Part shown: piece after piece, positions 1-15,100 of the stretch
Layout of the letters: each line of letters starts with the position of its first letter
Position numbering within the stretch: the stretch's first letter is position 1
Assembly: GCF_039555335.1 (NCBI RefSeq)
Contig: NC_092640.1
Coordinates: forward strand, 36,574,784-36,638,783
Direction of reading: 5' to 3'
Length of the DNA stretch: 64,000 bases
Origin: Amphiura filiformis
Taxonomy: Eukaryota; Echinodermata; Ophiuroidea; Amphilepidida; Amphiuridae
The notes under the pieces: generated by a model
Seen by the model: only the letters and a program-made list of their open reading frames with translations
What the model was told of the DNA's origin: nothing
The model's database searches: none
Program-made: the position numbers and the translations under genes

Positions 1-118
1 CATGAATGAAAGCAAACAAGTTACTTACTTTAATTAGGTAAGCATTAAAACGAAAGTTGGTAGGTATTAGGAAATTCAGATAGACGATATTTAAAAATAT
101 GAATTTTTTAATTCAAAG

Positions 119-184
119 CTGACAAATCCAATGATTCACTAACTTCAGCGATCACCCGCGATGTGCCTGGAAATATCCCAACAG
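119..184 (+). CDS. Ser/Thr-rich linker mini-exon 1 (possible GC donor)
   Basis: 66 nt, phase 1-1. It reads D-K-S-N-D-S-L-T-S-A-I-T-R-D-V-P-G-N-I-P-T after an AG acceptor. It belongs to a set of seven related mini-exons sharing the pattern S-x-T-S-x-I-T-x then N-I-P-T. The base pair after the exon is GC rather than GT (acag|gccagt), so it would need a GC-AG intron or is a decayed copy. Confidence 0.55.
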
Positions 185-3100
185 GCCAGTTATTTTAATT
201 AAATTCATTGTTGTTCAAGCAAGTCACTTGGGTTCATTTGAGGTCATTTGACAAAATAATATGTTAATTCTTCACAAACTTGCCTTTTTTGAACTAAAAA
301 TGCAGCTGGGACATATTTTATGCACCACGTATTGACTAATCTACTTGTTTTGTTTATTGTTATGTATTTTTTTTAATTGTTTTTGGAAAATCTGTAAAAT
401 AAGCACAGATGACACCACGTTAGACCATGGTTATTTGATGCTCTATTCGATTGAATTATCGCACCGGTTCAAACATCTCTAGTTGGATTGTACCGATGAC
501 TCTTTATATAAGCGAGGTTTTAAACCATCGCTGCCTATTTCTAAAACACTTTATTTACAGGTGCCGTTTCCGGTGATACCAAAACTTCTGTGATCACAAA
601 ACCAAGTCCTGTAACTAGCAATATTCCTACAGTTCAGTTACAACAGACTGAAAAAGAATTAAAGTATCAGTTATTTTTACCCCTGTGTATTCTAAACTAA
701 GACAGCTATGTCACAATTAGAACAAGTAGCCAATAGCTGAATATTAAGCTCAGATTTAAGAACTCATTCGTTGAAATCGGTCAAAAAATACAGACACGGT
801 GATTCAAATTCCTAGTAAGAAAGATGCAAATTCAAAGATTTAATGCCACTTAGATTTACACAGAAAGCTGTCTCGCTTTTTGTCGATTAGAACATTATGT
901 AACTTTTGATTTCGTTCCTTCCTTGGGTTTTCAATCATCGTTTCTTTAATTCTCAACTCATGAGGTCTTAAATAAGAGGTAAAGGGTACGTGTATATATT
1001 TGCTACTGGTTTTAATTTTGATATATTTGTCTTTGCTCAGCATATAGACGAATCCATCGAACCAAGTGATGGTCAGGATTCAGTCAGCCATTACTGGGAC
1101 CCGTCTGCACCAAACTGGTCCTGTTACTGCACAATTGGGTGGATTAAATCCGCTTAAAATCGATGTTGAATTGTATTTTGCTGTACACTTTCATCTTTCT
1201 TTTGTCTACGTGTAACACGGGTGATGGAATGCAGTTTAATATCCCCGCCAAGGCCACATCATTTCACATTTTAGGTGGAATAGCCCTAAGGGGGGGGTCA
1301 GCTATTGCTGCCATTGAGGTGTAGGAATGCGTGATAAACTGATCCTTAATTTTTTTCTGTGTTTATGTATGATCCTACTCAATCAAGATAAATTTATGTT
1401 TTTCAAAATACCATAAATTTTGATGTAAAATTAGTCAGAAAGAGGTAGGTAAGTATAAGCATTTGTATAAGAATAAGCTTGGTCACATCAGTGCAAACTA
1501 GGTTTGATGTAAAATATTATTTTATATTTTAGGAAAATTATAGATTGATTTTCACGGGATACTTACTGATTTCATATTACTTAGTGAAATGAGTGCCTTT
1601 TACCGGAGCAAATCCAAAAACAACAAGTCATGTCATATTGATAGTGAATTGGTTATTTCCCTTATTTTATAATATTAGTATACTGGACGGCATGGGGACC
1701 ATTCAGTCAATGTGATGTTACGTGTGGGGAAGGTACGGTTATTAGAGAGCGCAGCTGTCAAGATCCAGATAAGTCGGAAGATTTATGCATCGGTACTGAC
1801 ATTGAAATGGCTTCATGTTTGATAGAAATCTGTGAGGCAACATCTTCATCAGGTAAATAGTTTCTATTTGCTAAACGTGCCCCCAATCGATTTGAATATT
1901 TAGAAGATCCCATAAGGAAAAATTGCCGAAAAACGGCTTGTGCCCACCAATCAGACCCACCCACCCACCCACCAATATGATGACTCACGCTACGCCACTG
2001 CTGTGACCATCGAAAGGGTTCTACTGGAAGGCAGTATATTACAACATGATTTGATAACCATTAAGTGAGTCTATCATTACTTTATGTTGTATTAATTGTT
2101 TAATTTTATTGTGTTTGCTAACTCTGTAAACTATGCGCATTACGTTTTGTTACTCGGAGAGATTTGATCATGTCTCACCTCCTTTTTCAACCAAATCGAC
2201 GGTAATAACTCTTGTAATGAGGATCAACATTTAACCACAAATTGCCTCAGACAAAACTCACTTCCTGGGACCTAAATACCACATAAGGGACCTAAATACC
2301 ACATAAGGTCATTTTTATATAACTCATTGACCCATTTGTGTTATATACTGCCTCTAGCTATAATGACATCCTAGTGATCTGTTCAACTCATTGACAGATA
2401 CGAACCGCAGGAGGGAATTCAATTTTTGATCAATTCTCTTCAGGTAGTGAAACGTAATGGTTTTTAATGTTAAGCCCTTGGTGGTTATTTAACGGGGAAA
2501 TTCTTTCGATCGTGTCACTGTAATGCTGATAGACCCTTGAGGTTGTAGCGATGACTCTTTGTTTACCCTTTTCTATAATACTTTATTCAAAGTTGGTAAT
2601 TCCGATGTTTCCCCAACTTTAGTTATCACAAAACCAAGTCCTACATTTACCAATATGCCAACAGGTAGGTTACATTTCATGATCATATTCAATTGAGATA
2701 AATTTATGTTTTTCGAAAAACAAAAACAAAAACGCGATATATTAGCATGTATATAGAGTGCACTGGAATGCATTAAACACATTTTTGTTTAATTCGAAGG
2801 TGACAAATCCAATAATTCACCGACTTCCGTGATCACAAAATCCAGTCTTGTGCCAACAGGTTAGTTAATTTATATAATCCATTTAGATTTAGATAAATTA
2901 CCTGTTTTTTTTAAACAATAATTGTTATACATCTAAAAGAAGTATGATGAAGTAAGTAACTAAAGTAACAGTAAGTACAATTACTTCTAAAACTCCTTAC
3001 TCGCAGTTGACTCCAATCATTCTCAAACTTCCGTGACCTCAAAACCAAGTCCTGCAACCAGCAAAATACCAACAGGTAAGTTTAAATGCAAATTTACTTG

Positions 3101-6100
3101 AGTAACAGACTGCATTTGTAGTTCGTGACATTTAGTTTATTTAATTAATGTTCAGGCTTAAAAGTTACGTCCGATTATCATGCAGTCTCATGCAGAAACG
3201 GGTTGGGCCACTTCCACTTTCAAAGAGATCAACATTGGTTGGTATAGTTACAGCGCGTCGGTCATCAAGAAAATAAACAAAGAATTCCGATGCTTCAATT
3301 TCCCTTTTAGTTTATTTTGTTATTTTGGTAGTAGATCAGTTTCTACTACCAAAATGAAGACTCAATATTAAGATGTGCATAATGAACAATAAGACCCCCT
3401 GTTGTTTTTGCCCGTTTCCCATATAACATAATATTTTTCTTGTTTTGTACCATATACCCTTTTTCCCATAGGCACCACAATGGTCTTCTGTTAATGACAT
3501 TTATAATAAATGATTAAATAATATATTTACAGCTACCGATATCAATTCAGCGACTTCTTCCATCACAAAACCAAATCATGTAACTGGTAATATACCAACA
3601 GGTCAGTTTAATTTTAAAAAAATCGTCGGCCGTATCACATACTGACGTATTTGCAAAATACGCATTTCGAGAAAATCGAACTTGAAAATCTAGGGATTTT
3701 AATTTGATGCATAATCTTGATTAAAATATTATTGTCGATTAAAACCAGGTTAACAGTAATGCAAATATACCATATTTTCAATATAATTCACTTATCACTA
3801 TCAGAGCATAACTTCAATAAAATCAATGTCAAATAAAATACGTCACTATGTGAAAGGACTAATGTCAATTTCGCCGTTCAAATGACGAATGAGTCGTGCA
3901 AATACGTCAGTATGTGAAACAGTTGCGCAAATACATCAGTATGTGAAAAGGACAAAACAGCAATTTTGCCGTGCATTGACAGAGTCGCGCAAATGCGTCG
4001 CGCAAATACGTCAGTATGTGAAACGGCAAATTCTACAAATTGTAGATACGATATACTGGGCTTGCGCAGTATAGGTGATCGGCAAATACGTCGTTATGTG
4101 ATGCAGACATTTCAAGGTTTTGTAAATACGACATAATTAAATTAATTAATATCTTACTAATTAACAACAGGTTTAGAGGATGAGCTTTGATTCCTTTAAT
4201 TGAGCAATATATACATAAAATGAGGGTACACGGGGAAATTTAATGTATAAAAGTACACACCGAAATAGTATATTTCTCGGCTGATTTTGAATATTTGGTG
4301 CTGTTTTTCGTAGAGCGTTTTATATCATATACAGGATTTGACTTGTGTCGAACAGGTAACAAGCAACCCGAAGCAGACGACTTCGCTTTCGGCGAGCAGG
4401 GCGCTCTATCCTCATTTAGTAATTGTAACCTTGCGCTTGCTATATAATCGTTCACCCAACTGAAACTATAATACCAGCTCATTGCTCATTGCACAGGTAA
4501 AACAGAAACATATGTGTGTGGATTTAATCAGAGAAGATCTGATGTAACATAGTTGGGCAGTTTTCAATGAGTGTTATCTTGGTTTAATAGCTTTTAATGG
4601 GGTTTAAGTCCTGCAAAGGTCGTGGTGAATTCTACTTTAGACATGACTTCATCATGAATGGCCAATATAATGCTTTTTTGTCGTATACACATGTCATTCA
4701 CTAGGAGACAAAACTCATGATCGGTTGAAAAGTCAGTGAAAAAAAAACAATGATCCAATACAGAATTTTCACGGATTTTTCAACTGGTCACAGATTTTTC
4801 ATAAAAAATGTCTCCTAGTGATTAATTTGATTATATTAGCTTTTGTATGTTGTGAGTGTTTAAAATGTTTGTCAACATAAATAATAACACATTCGCATAG
4901 GATTTTGAACCATCGCAAATTTTGATAGCTTATGCATACTACTCTTTTAGGCTGATAAATATTGGAAAAAGAAATGTCAAGCATGAGGGCTAAAGCAAGT
5001 ATGCAATCAGTATAAGAAAAAAATACATGAACATTTTAATCTTATTATTGCGATCCGTACAGTAGGCAATTCGAACGAATCACCGACTTCATTGGCTATA
5101 ACCTCAAGTTCAATTGCTGGCACAGTGGTACCATCAGGTAAGTTTGCTGGTCGCTTATTTATGTCGCTTATTTATGTACACATATGTACACGTAACACAT
5201 TGTGTCAATAACACATTGTGTCAATACGACATACGGGTCGTATTGGCACGGTAAATGCCGTGCTGTGATGGATATTCTGTATTACAGCATATGTATGGGC
5301 ACGGTATACCCCGTTGTCAAAGTGTTTTAACACCATAGAATACAAAAACTAATATTTTTTAAAGTTACATTTCGAGGTCGTTACTTTAAGGTTACTGAGA
5401 GTTTTAACGTTAAGGTTAATCTGTTAGAGACGGTTATTCATTATTTTTTTTATACCCGGGCCCAGTATCAACAAAAACATCAAGTCCCCAGGGCCCGTAG
5501 GCCTAAGGCCGGCGACTCCCATATGACGACTAAAGACTCCATGTGGGACCCCAATATAAGGGCCCGCAGGGCAAGAAAGCAAGAGTGACCCTTAGGGTGA
5601 CGGGCCGTCGATAATGAAAATAACAACAGTCCGTCACCCATACTTATACTTAGAGACAGCCCGCCACCAATGACATACATTTTATTTTATTTTTTTACTT
5701 TTTACCCCATAATTTCCCTCATTCAATCATTCTATCTGTCCTCTATGGGGGGGGGTAATTTATAGTTTAAGCTTGTTTGCTATTGTTTTTGGAGCAACAT
5801 TGTTTGTAATCCTGCGTTTCGCATCCCAGTACGCTATTGTTAGGATCGCGATATAGTTAGTGTACACAAGTATACTTGTGCACTTACGTAATATTGGTTT
5901 GTGTTTATTGAATACCTCGACCTAGTTTTAACCACCATTTATCAGTGGAAGCTGGTAGCCTAATGGATAGAGCGAGATCGGAAGGTAGTGGGTTCGAATC
6001 CCATGCCGGCACATTCCATTGCTTTTTTTTTCATGTTGGGTTGTGTACCTTTCGGGATTTGTGTTTAGTTGTTGTCTTGTTTAACTGTAACACTTTGGAT

Positions 6101-9100
6101 TGGTAAACTGTTCTTTTTTCTTACACATGGATGTTTCTCATGTAACGGTACAAAATCATAATGATTATAATCGATAAGGTATATATCATTTAAATCAAAG
6201 GTACTTGGAGTTATTGGAGTTACTATGGCGAGTGTAGTGTAACATGCGGACAAGGTGTGAAGGAGAGAAGGCGGGCTTGCTCAGGCACTGCGGGGTTTTG
6301 TCTTGGGCCGTTTTCTGAAACACTTATTTGCAATGAAGCCAGCTGCGGTAAGTTTGTGAACATTTAAAAATGTGTCTAAAATAGGTAACTACAAACATCT
6401 TACAGTTTAAGCCTTTTGATATTCATTTAAACTTTCCTCTTACAAACAAAGTCTATATGTTATGTTATGTTCATCTAATGATTTATACTAATTTACTTCA
6501 CATTTAGTCAAACATCCAGAGAAAAGTGAACATCGCATTTTTGTAAGCAAAAATAAATTGTCTTGTTTCTTGTATACGTATAGCTAGGTTGCACAAATAC
6601 ATTATGGTGTTACCGTCACAGCGACGTCAAATGGAGAATATTGGTACTTTTGTATCACTGGTATCTCTGGATTAGGTGCACCCACCATAGCACATTTTAA
6701 CAATTAAGGAATGTGATTCTTAAGATACCAAAATACTAATTTCAATTCAATTCCGCAGACACAGTTTCACCTCACGTCGTCTGCCCACCGAACCAGGACG
6801 TGACTGTACGGCCAGGAGTAGCAGGCAAAACAGTAATGTACCCACCAGCAATCACTGCCGACAACAGTGGTGGATATGTAAGCTTATCGTATAGCTACCC
6901 AGCGGGATCTTTCTTCTTAGCAGATACATCCACTCAAGTTATAGTTACAGCCACCGATCCTAGTGGCAATACAGCGGTCTGCGTATTCACTATTAGTATA
7001 ACAGGTAGAGAAATGAATCTTGGTCCAAAATGTGCTTCGGCACAGAAATTAACACTACAATACTTCCGCCTTAACCTGAGTTTTTCTATATGTACACTAT
7101 TGACGAATCCAATTTCACGCATTCCTACACCTCAATGGCAGCCATGACTGCGTCCCATCCCACCTGAAATGTGATAAGATGTGGCCTTGGATATCGATTC
7201 CATCCCCTATGTTAATATACGTATGGCACATCGTCATCATCCCTATATCTTCGTGTCAAAAATGGCCGTGATAGTACAGCGAATCCTCTCGTTTTTCAAC
7301 AGCTACGCATCGCGATTTTGTTCGAGATATGCCGAGCGACTCAGGCTAAGCATACCATGACTATCATATGAGATACCACAGAGTTTCTATATTCTACACA
7401 TTATTACGATTTGTGCATGCTCTAGTACCTCATATGATGTTTCTATTACAAGAAAATCGATTTGTTTTCAGGTAAAACCAGGGTTTTGTTTCCAGTACAC
7501 TCATTCGAAAAGCAATACACTAATTAGCGGGGCCCTGCAGCTTGCTGTGGATATCTTTTACTGCATTTTATAAGTAAAGATTTTGAAATCCAAAGTAAAA
7601 ATTGTGATATATTTAATTTTGAGAATTACAATCATACTTTATAGATATAAAGGAACACGTTTAGCCCATTCAGTTAAGTTCCAGGTGCAAGTCCTATAAC
7701 ACAATGCATATGTAAACTTTCTTTATCTGTGTCAATAATAGAATATTGATTTCAACGGAGTATTGAGCTGTATGGAAAAAATATTTATAATACATTTATA
7801 AATATTTATAATAGTTCTTAGTCAGATATTGCCTAGTTCTTAGTCAGATATTGCCTTTATGGCAACTTTACTAAGTATTGTTGTAGATGTAGATGTATAG
7901 GGTGTTGACACTGTGTAGGGTTCGAATGACGAACGTTTACAGCACAATACAATTATAAGATCAATTTTAAGCAGCCTTTATTTTAATAAAAATCGGATAG
8001 CGATGGTTGCACTGTTGCACAGTATTTTTTGAGGGAACTGAACATCAGACACACCAAAATGCATTCCGAATGCGAGGAATGTCCTTATTAAAAATTGATA
8101 TTTCTGACATTTATCAGTCCTCGAAGTAAATTTCATAAATATAATGATATGCACTTAACGTGTATGTAACTGGTAAAATTAGCCGACATTCATTTGAAAA
8201 ATTTGATTTTTCGTATTAAAGATATACACCCCCCCCCAAAAAAAAGCGCCATTTTTATTGATATTGCAATCAGGTATCGTAATGAAAGAACTTCTCCAAG
8301 AAAGGAATATCGCTAGATTTGCGATTATTAATGGACCAGATAATTTCTTATTACTATGCTTCAAAATATTACACTAGGCTTGGAGTTTAAGCCTACTTTT
8401 AAAATCGGCTTATTTTGTTCCCAACAGTTTCAAGTACGGATGACATAGTTCCACCTTATGTCGTGTGTCCACCCGATCAGCACGTCCATACAGCACCGGG
8501 AGAAAATGGCACAAATGTGGAATACCCCCCAGTGGATGCTTTTGATGACAACCATAGCAAAGAGGACATTACTGTGTCTTACAGTCATCCATCGGGGTCA
8601 TTCTTTGCTGTCAATCAGACAACTAATGTCACTATATCTGGTGTTGACTTGAGTGGCAATACCGGCACTTGTTCCTTCACAGTTTCAGGTATAATACTTT
8701 CTCATTTCCTCTGCCTAAAATTATCGATAAACAATGCTATAAATATACTTAAGTTTATTTTCGCAGAAAGCTCGATATTGGCCGTGTGTCCTGAACTCGC
8801 CACCCTTAGCGTTACATGACAAATATCATGAATTTTTACACAAATCGAGTTTCTAATAAGATTATCTCGACAATCTTCAACACTAAACCAGCAAAAGTAT
8901 ACATTTTTGAAAAGCTGAAGGCATAAGCAATTCAAATATATACATTTGAACTCATTATACAGGATGACCTGCAAGTTATACAGGGTGGAATAAAAATATT
9001 TTAATAAAAATGGGTCACTTAATGCATTGCTTATTACCAATTTACAGTAATAAACTGGGAGTAAACAACATTCATTTGGTTAGAAGATATGGAGAGCCAA

Positions 9101-12100
9101 CTGACTTTGGAAGAAACAAAAATCACAGCTGTTTGGTAATCTCGGAATATAGGGTGTCCCAAAGTATGTTAGATTTTTTTACAATTCAACATATTTTGAA
9201 CTGAAACATTTTGCCCCTAACCCATACAGAAAAAATAAGTCCATTATTTAGATTCCTCATCAAATTTCCCTTCAGAAAATTTATACTTTGACTATGATAG
9301 GATAAGTAATTAAAATTTTACAGTAACTTTTAGATTTTGAAGATATCCACATTACTTACTACAGTGTTTAATATGACAGCGGGTAGTTTTGTATGGAAAA
9401 GTTTGTATTTTCTAGACTAAACCAATCAGGAATGATTAGTAGAATTGTTTAGCTGAAAGTTCACAAATGTTTTAGATACTTAATAGAGTCCAAATCAAAT
9501 TTACAGCCTTTACAGAAGCAGATTATGCACTAAAATATGAATCCCATAGAGTTTGTGTGTACCACATCCCCCACCTCCACATCCCCACCTCCGCCACCCT
9601 GCCCATTCTGAATTCTATGAAGCACAGTGTCAGTATTAAAAAAGTATTTCTTTTTACAGGGTTGAAAGTGCATTGTATTTAGCAATAAAATGAGACCACA
9701 AGCATTACAATGACTTCTTGCTTGACATAGATATCATCATTTAATTTGAGTCGACTTTGGCTAAATGTAACGTCGCCACCTTTTTTGGGTGGCGAGGTCA
9801 AGACACACGACCTAATTATTGACTGACCCAGTTCCTCTATAATCTAAAAACTTTGGGGAGGGTCCGTCGTGTAATGACGGTCTACCGACGGTACTGATGA
9901 GCGGGTTCCGGCCCGCCCCACCCCACTAGTTACTCCAAGTGCTCAACTCATTTTAGCGTTTTTAGTGCACTGGGTCAAGTCCAGGGGGATGACATTACAT
10001 TCTGTTAAGCTTTAATGTATACTTTTTATTTAAAATAAGTGTATTTTAGTGATCATACTACACTTTCTACACGTACTAGCTACGGTCTCATAAGTAAAGT
10101 AGGTAATGGGGATTGCTCGCTACAAGAGGAAACTGAATATAGGCCTATTTAATAAGAAAGAATGAACAGTTTACCAACCCAAAGTGTTGCAATTAAACAT
10201 GACAACAAATAAACACAAATCCCGACCGCTACACAACCCAATTTAAAAAAAAAAGCAAGGGAATGTTTACCCATCTTTTTATGGTGGAGTGTGCGGGTGT
10301 GAGTGTGAGGTGAGAAATCAAGTGTATTTTCGTTTTCCCTTCAGGTTTGGTGTATTTTATTGTATTTTTTTTCATTTTGTGTATCTGTGTTTATTATATT
10401 TAGGCCCTTCTTTTTATGTGTTTCAGGGGGCACAACATTATACAGGCTCCTGCTTCTAGTTGTGTCTCCTCCATCGTTTTTTATCATGTTTTGTTATTTG
10501 TATGTTTTATTTCTGATTCTGATGGAAATAAATTTGATTGATTGATTGATCGATTTGTTATGGTCTTATAGTAAAAGAGTAATATGATACATTACTACAT
10601 AACAGAAAAGCTGGAAAATATACCCATAATTTTTTTATGAAGTTATTTATCACTTATTACTACATGTTACTAATTAAATATTTCTTAAATTTATACGCTA
10701 TGTGTTTCCATATATTACACTCTGATCAAAAAGAGTTCATATATATTTTTCAGTGTATGAGTTTGAAACAACGCCACCAGAATTAACATGCCCAGAAGAC
10801 ATCAGGGTTTATCGTAGGAGTGTTCAATATGAGCTATTGGTACCATATCCACCTCTACGCAGAGTTACGGATAACAGTGGTGGTGCAGTTTCTGTAACTT
10901 ACGACCCGCGACCAGACCATTTATTTCGTCACACCCGATATGTTTATGTAACGGGAACCGATCCAAGCGGCAACACAGCTACATGTTTCTTTCGTATCCT
11001 CGTTACAGGTTTGTTACGTAATTAAATATCTAATTTAATGAGTTGCTAGGACTAGATTTTTTATATTTTATTTTAATAACGCGGAGCTGAATGCACGGTT
11101 GTTTGATGTGATCATTTATTAGTTTTTTTAAACAAAACATCATATACAACCCAATTTTAGGCTTAATCAGCTACAAACGATATGCTAATGTATACAGATG
11201 CTTTTGAGTCATTTTCAACTTTAATTTCACCTCTTTTACAAAAGAATTTACTTTAACAGCATTTTTAAAACTTTTTGGATATAAAGTGTATGACAAAATT
11301 GGTGGCGCTATTTGGTTACATATAATTACTCTTTCAAGCTTTCAATACAAAAAAATTCTTTTTTTTTTGACGTCTAGCAATGCTTGGGATTGCGGGAATT
11401 TAAATTGCAATAATATGGTCACATGGTATTAAACTCCACGAAGGACATAATGGCATTAAAACACGCAATGAACACACAAGACAAAGTTCTTGGTGCGATT
11501 CAATGTCATCATTTTCTCACCACCATTTTCCTGTTTATACCTCGCAAAAGGCAATTAAACTATTTAACAGTATGCTTCGACTATATTTGGAAATACGTAT
11601 TTATAAATGCGCACGTGACCCATGAATAGCAAAATTATTACACATGAGGCGGCGGGGGGGGGGGTCGCATTTTTAATATGTTATCAAGAACAACATTTTG
11701 AAATATATTTGCCGACGGAAAAAAACATTTATCGACAGAAATATTTACAATATAATCACAAAACTGAACAAAATAGACGATTTTGCTGCACAGTAGTCTC
11801 GTGTTGTTTACCGCCTTTGCACTCAAATGTACATGAAGACCACCCGCTGTAAGGTCACTCCGAAATTGGTTATGGGCGTATTAATAAAATACTCATTTAT
11901 AAATATAGTCGAAACATACTGTTTGGATACCATTGTAAAGGTTGTAATCTGAACACTTTTGGACTAAAGTTTCTTCGTCTCTGCACTCAATTGGACGAAT
12001 AGCAACGTTTACACAGTATTTTGTGGGACATGAGAGCACATCGGACATATCGAATTTTGAATACGAGGAATGCCCTTCTGATAACAAATAATTTTGATTT

Positions 12101-15100
12101 GTTGAAATTAGCGATATGAAACACGTTTTATGGGAAATTATTAAAAAATAATATTTTTTTATCTTTCATATTTAACAGTCCTCTAAGTAAAATTTATAAA
12201 TCTACTGATAGCTATGATGGGGGTGCATGGGAATCATACACTACAGTGTAAAGTTACTCCGAAATTATCGTTTGTCTACTGATGAATATTATCATCGCCA
12301 GAGAACGCTGAATGTCATTCATGTTAATAAATTAAATTTTGTTGCAGTTGACGATGCGCCGCCCTGGATATTCTGTCCCGATAACCAAGTCATGAACGTC
12401 GACCAAGGAAGTGATGGAGCATACGTTACATATCCCGCGGCAACTGCTCTCGATTACCCAAATTCCGGTTTACCTCGCCTTCCGGTTAAATTATCGTACA
12501 CTCATCCATCGGGAAGTTATTTCTATGTAGGGACCACCATCGTAACAGTCACAGCAACAGACAATCCAGGAAACGAACGGGTTTGCATTTTTGCTGTAGC
12601 CATAAATGGTGAGGATTCAGTGGTCCAGTAAAGTTATGGATAAAACTCACCACTTCTAATGTCAACAGAATCCTTTTCACATGTATCTCGCAACAGCTCA
12701 TACAAACACGTAACAAAAGTCTAGGTACTTAGTAGTGGAACATTGCCGAATTAGAATAAATCTAAAACGGTTCTTTTTATGCAGGGGTGAAATTTCAGTG
12801 TTGGTCAAATTCAAGTTCAAGTTCAAGTTTATTTCACCATCATATCATAATATTATATACAGTAACAAAAAGGTCGAGAAAACGATGGTAGGACAATCAC
12901 AAGAGCAAAGCTCGAAAGACGTGATTGCCCTCAGTGACAAAAACAAAAAAGACGCCTACAGAAAACAGACAAGGACGGGGGTGAAAAACGGCAGACTGAC
13001 AGGACTAGTGCAGAGAGACAAAGACGTTGGCAATGGCAATGACATATAAAAAGTCAATTGAGAAATGTATAAGTAAGTGTCTTACAGTACAATTATACAA
13101 TTTTATGATAAATGGCATTTGTACTGTGAATACAATAAATTTATGAGTATAAAGAAATCAAGTAATCTTTATAACTGCGTTTAAAAGAATTAGGAGACAA
13201 GGCAATTTTGATATCATCGGGGATGATATGTTTAAAGCCATGCCAATGCATTTATCTCGTCATGAGAATTCAGAACAAAAATTCTGAGTTCAAAATACTC
13301 TGATTTATGATAAGAATGGTCTCAAATTGTTCCTTTGGCATAAATCAATCAACTATTAATATTTTGCGTTGTGTTGGATGTTTTGTTACACAGGACAGGT
13401 AACATCACATAATAGGTCAAAGTTCATTAGGTGGTGTGATCGACCAAAATCAGTCTGAAGTCGGGCATATTCTAATAGTCATCGTATTTTATAATATCAA
13501 TCATTCAAGAAATTATATCACATAACAGTTCATGCACTTATTAAAGAATTCCATAATGAATGTTTGCTTGATGTCACCCACCTCTGTCGAGAAAACATTG
13601 GTGAGTAGAAAACATAATAGGTTTCAAATTATTATTCCAGTTTTATGTAGATATCGCAATGTCCACGGACAAGTGCAACTGACTTTGTCGAAATTTGCTC
13701 TGCTTTACCTACATTTTGTACAATCACAACAAATCTGATTTCATTTAGGTGCAAGTTAGGACAAATATGCCAAAAAACACGTTTGAAAAACAACCAATTT
13801 CATATTATAAGATCGTACACTATGAGTTTAAGTCACTGGAGTGAAAATGTTTGCGTTTTATTGGCAGGATAAAAAACCTTTATTTAATTCATACATTCTA
13901 CTTCGTTTCATTTTTCTCTCAATATTAGTTATTGGGCATCCGTCCCCGGCTGTATTAGGATGTAATCCTGCTAGTTCACAACTCAAAGTTGATAGGATTG
14001 CGCTTGATATCCGTACTCAACCCACTCAATTGAATTTTACTGAACCATCAGCCGACTCCCCTGATACACCGGTCAGGACACACAATGACTTCAGAAGTGG
14101 GTCTCTGTTTTATTATGGTATCACCGAGATCATTTACATATTTGGAGTTACTGGCGCTGAGGCAACGTGTACCTTCCGTATCTACATAGGAGGTAGGTGT
14201 GCAGTTCTGTGCACATGTACGTATGGGGTGTACGTGCAAGCTGGTAAAACTTATTTGTGACCAGCCAGTGGCGTAACTTTCGGTTAGGGTGTCCGGGGGC
14301 GAAAGTAGATCGGGTGCCCTTGACCAAGGGTGTGCATAGGGCAGAGCTAATCCATGTTGGTATTGAAAGCCATAGACCTACCGAAGAGGTTTTCATCTTC
14401 TACAATGTCTTTATTTTTGAAGATTCGTCACCAGCTGCAGCGACGTAGATTGGGATCGTGGCACCCAGGGCAAAGAATACAAAACACTCCCTCTTCCTAA
14501 AACAATTGCGCATGGGCGCGCGAAAATTTGCATAAATACCATTTAATTGTTAGGACTCATATGATTTACTCCAATATTATTAGCCATGTTTCGGTCTATA
14601 ATCAAGCTCACAGAAGTATACGCCATAATGAAAAGTCTCTCAAAATATTTTAGAATAAAATAAAATAACGCTACGTTTAATGCACAGGCTAATGACGAAT
14701 CCAATTTCAATGGCATCCATAGCTGGGTCCCCGTCGGCTTAATCTCACCTAAAATGCGAAATGATGCAGCCTTGTAGGGGATTTTAAACTGCCGTTTTCT
14801 ATCACCCTTGTTACAGGCAGACAAAAAATGATGACAGTTTACAGCACAATAGAATCTAACATCGATTTTTAAGCGGCTTTAATCCACCCAATTGGACAGT
14901 CACGACACCAGTTTGGTGCTCCAGGGACCCAGTAATGGCCGATCAAATCCTGACCATGACTTGGCTCGTTGGATTCGTCTATAAGGAAGCCCGTTTTCAA
15001 TCAAAACATTTTGTTTAGAAGCTGTTACATGAGTATCTGATGCATAAAGGAATATGGGAAAGGAATGAATATTAATTGCGCATTATTATAACGAAGGTTG

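Noticed and set aside
5948..6011. tRNA gene
   Set aside because: Box A and box B are present, but the anticodon arm is about eight bases too short and the sequence continues into a dispersed SINE body.
9875..9935. Hammerhead-ribozyme-like order: GTC, small hairpin, CTGATGA, hairpin
   Set aside because: The required GAAA after stem II is absent (cccacccc instead) and no third stem forms. Likely chance.
12735..13049. 104-codon + frame
   Set aside because: Antisense to a dispersed retroposon that recurs at 25745; not conserved as protein between copies.
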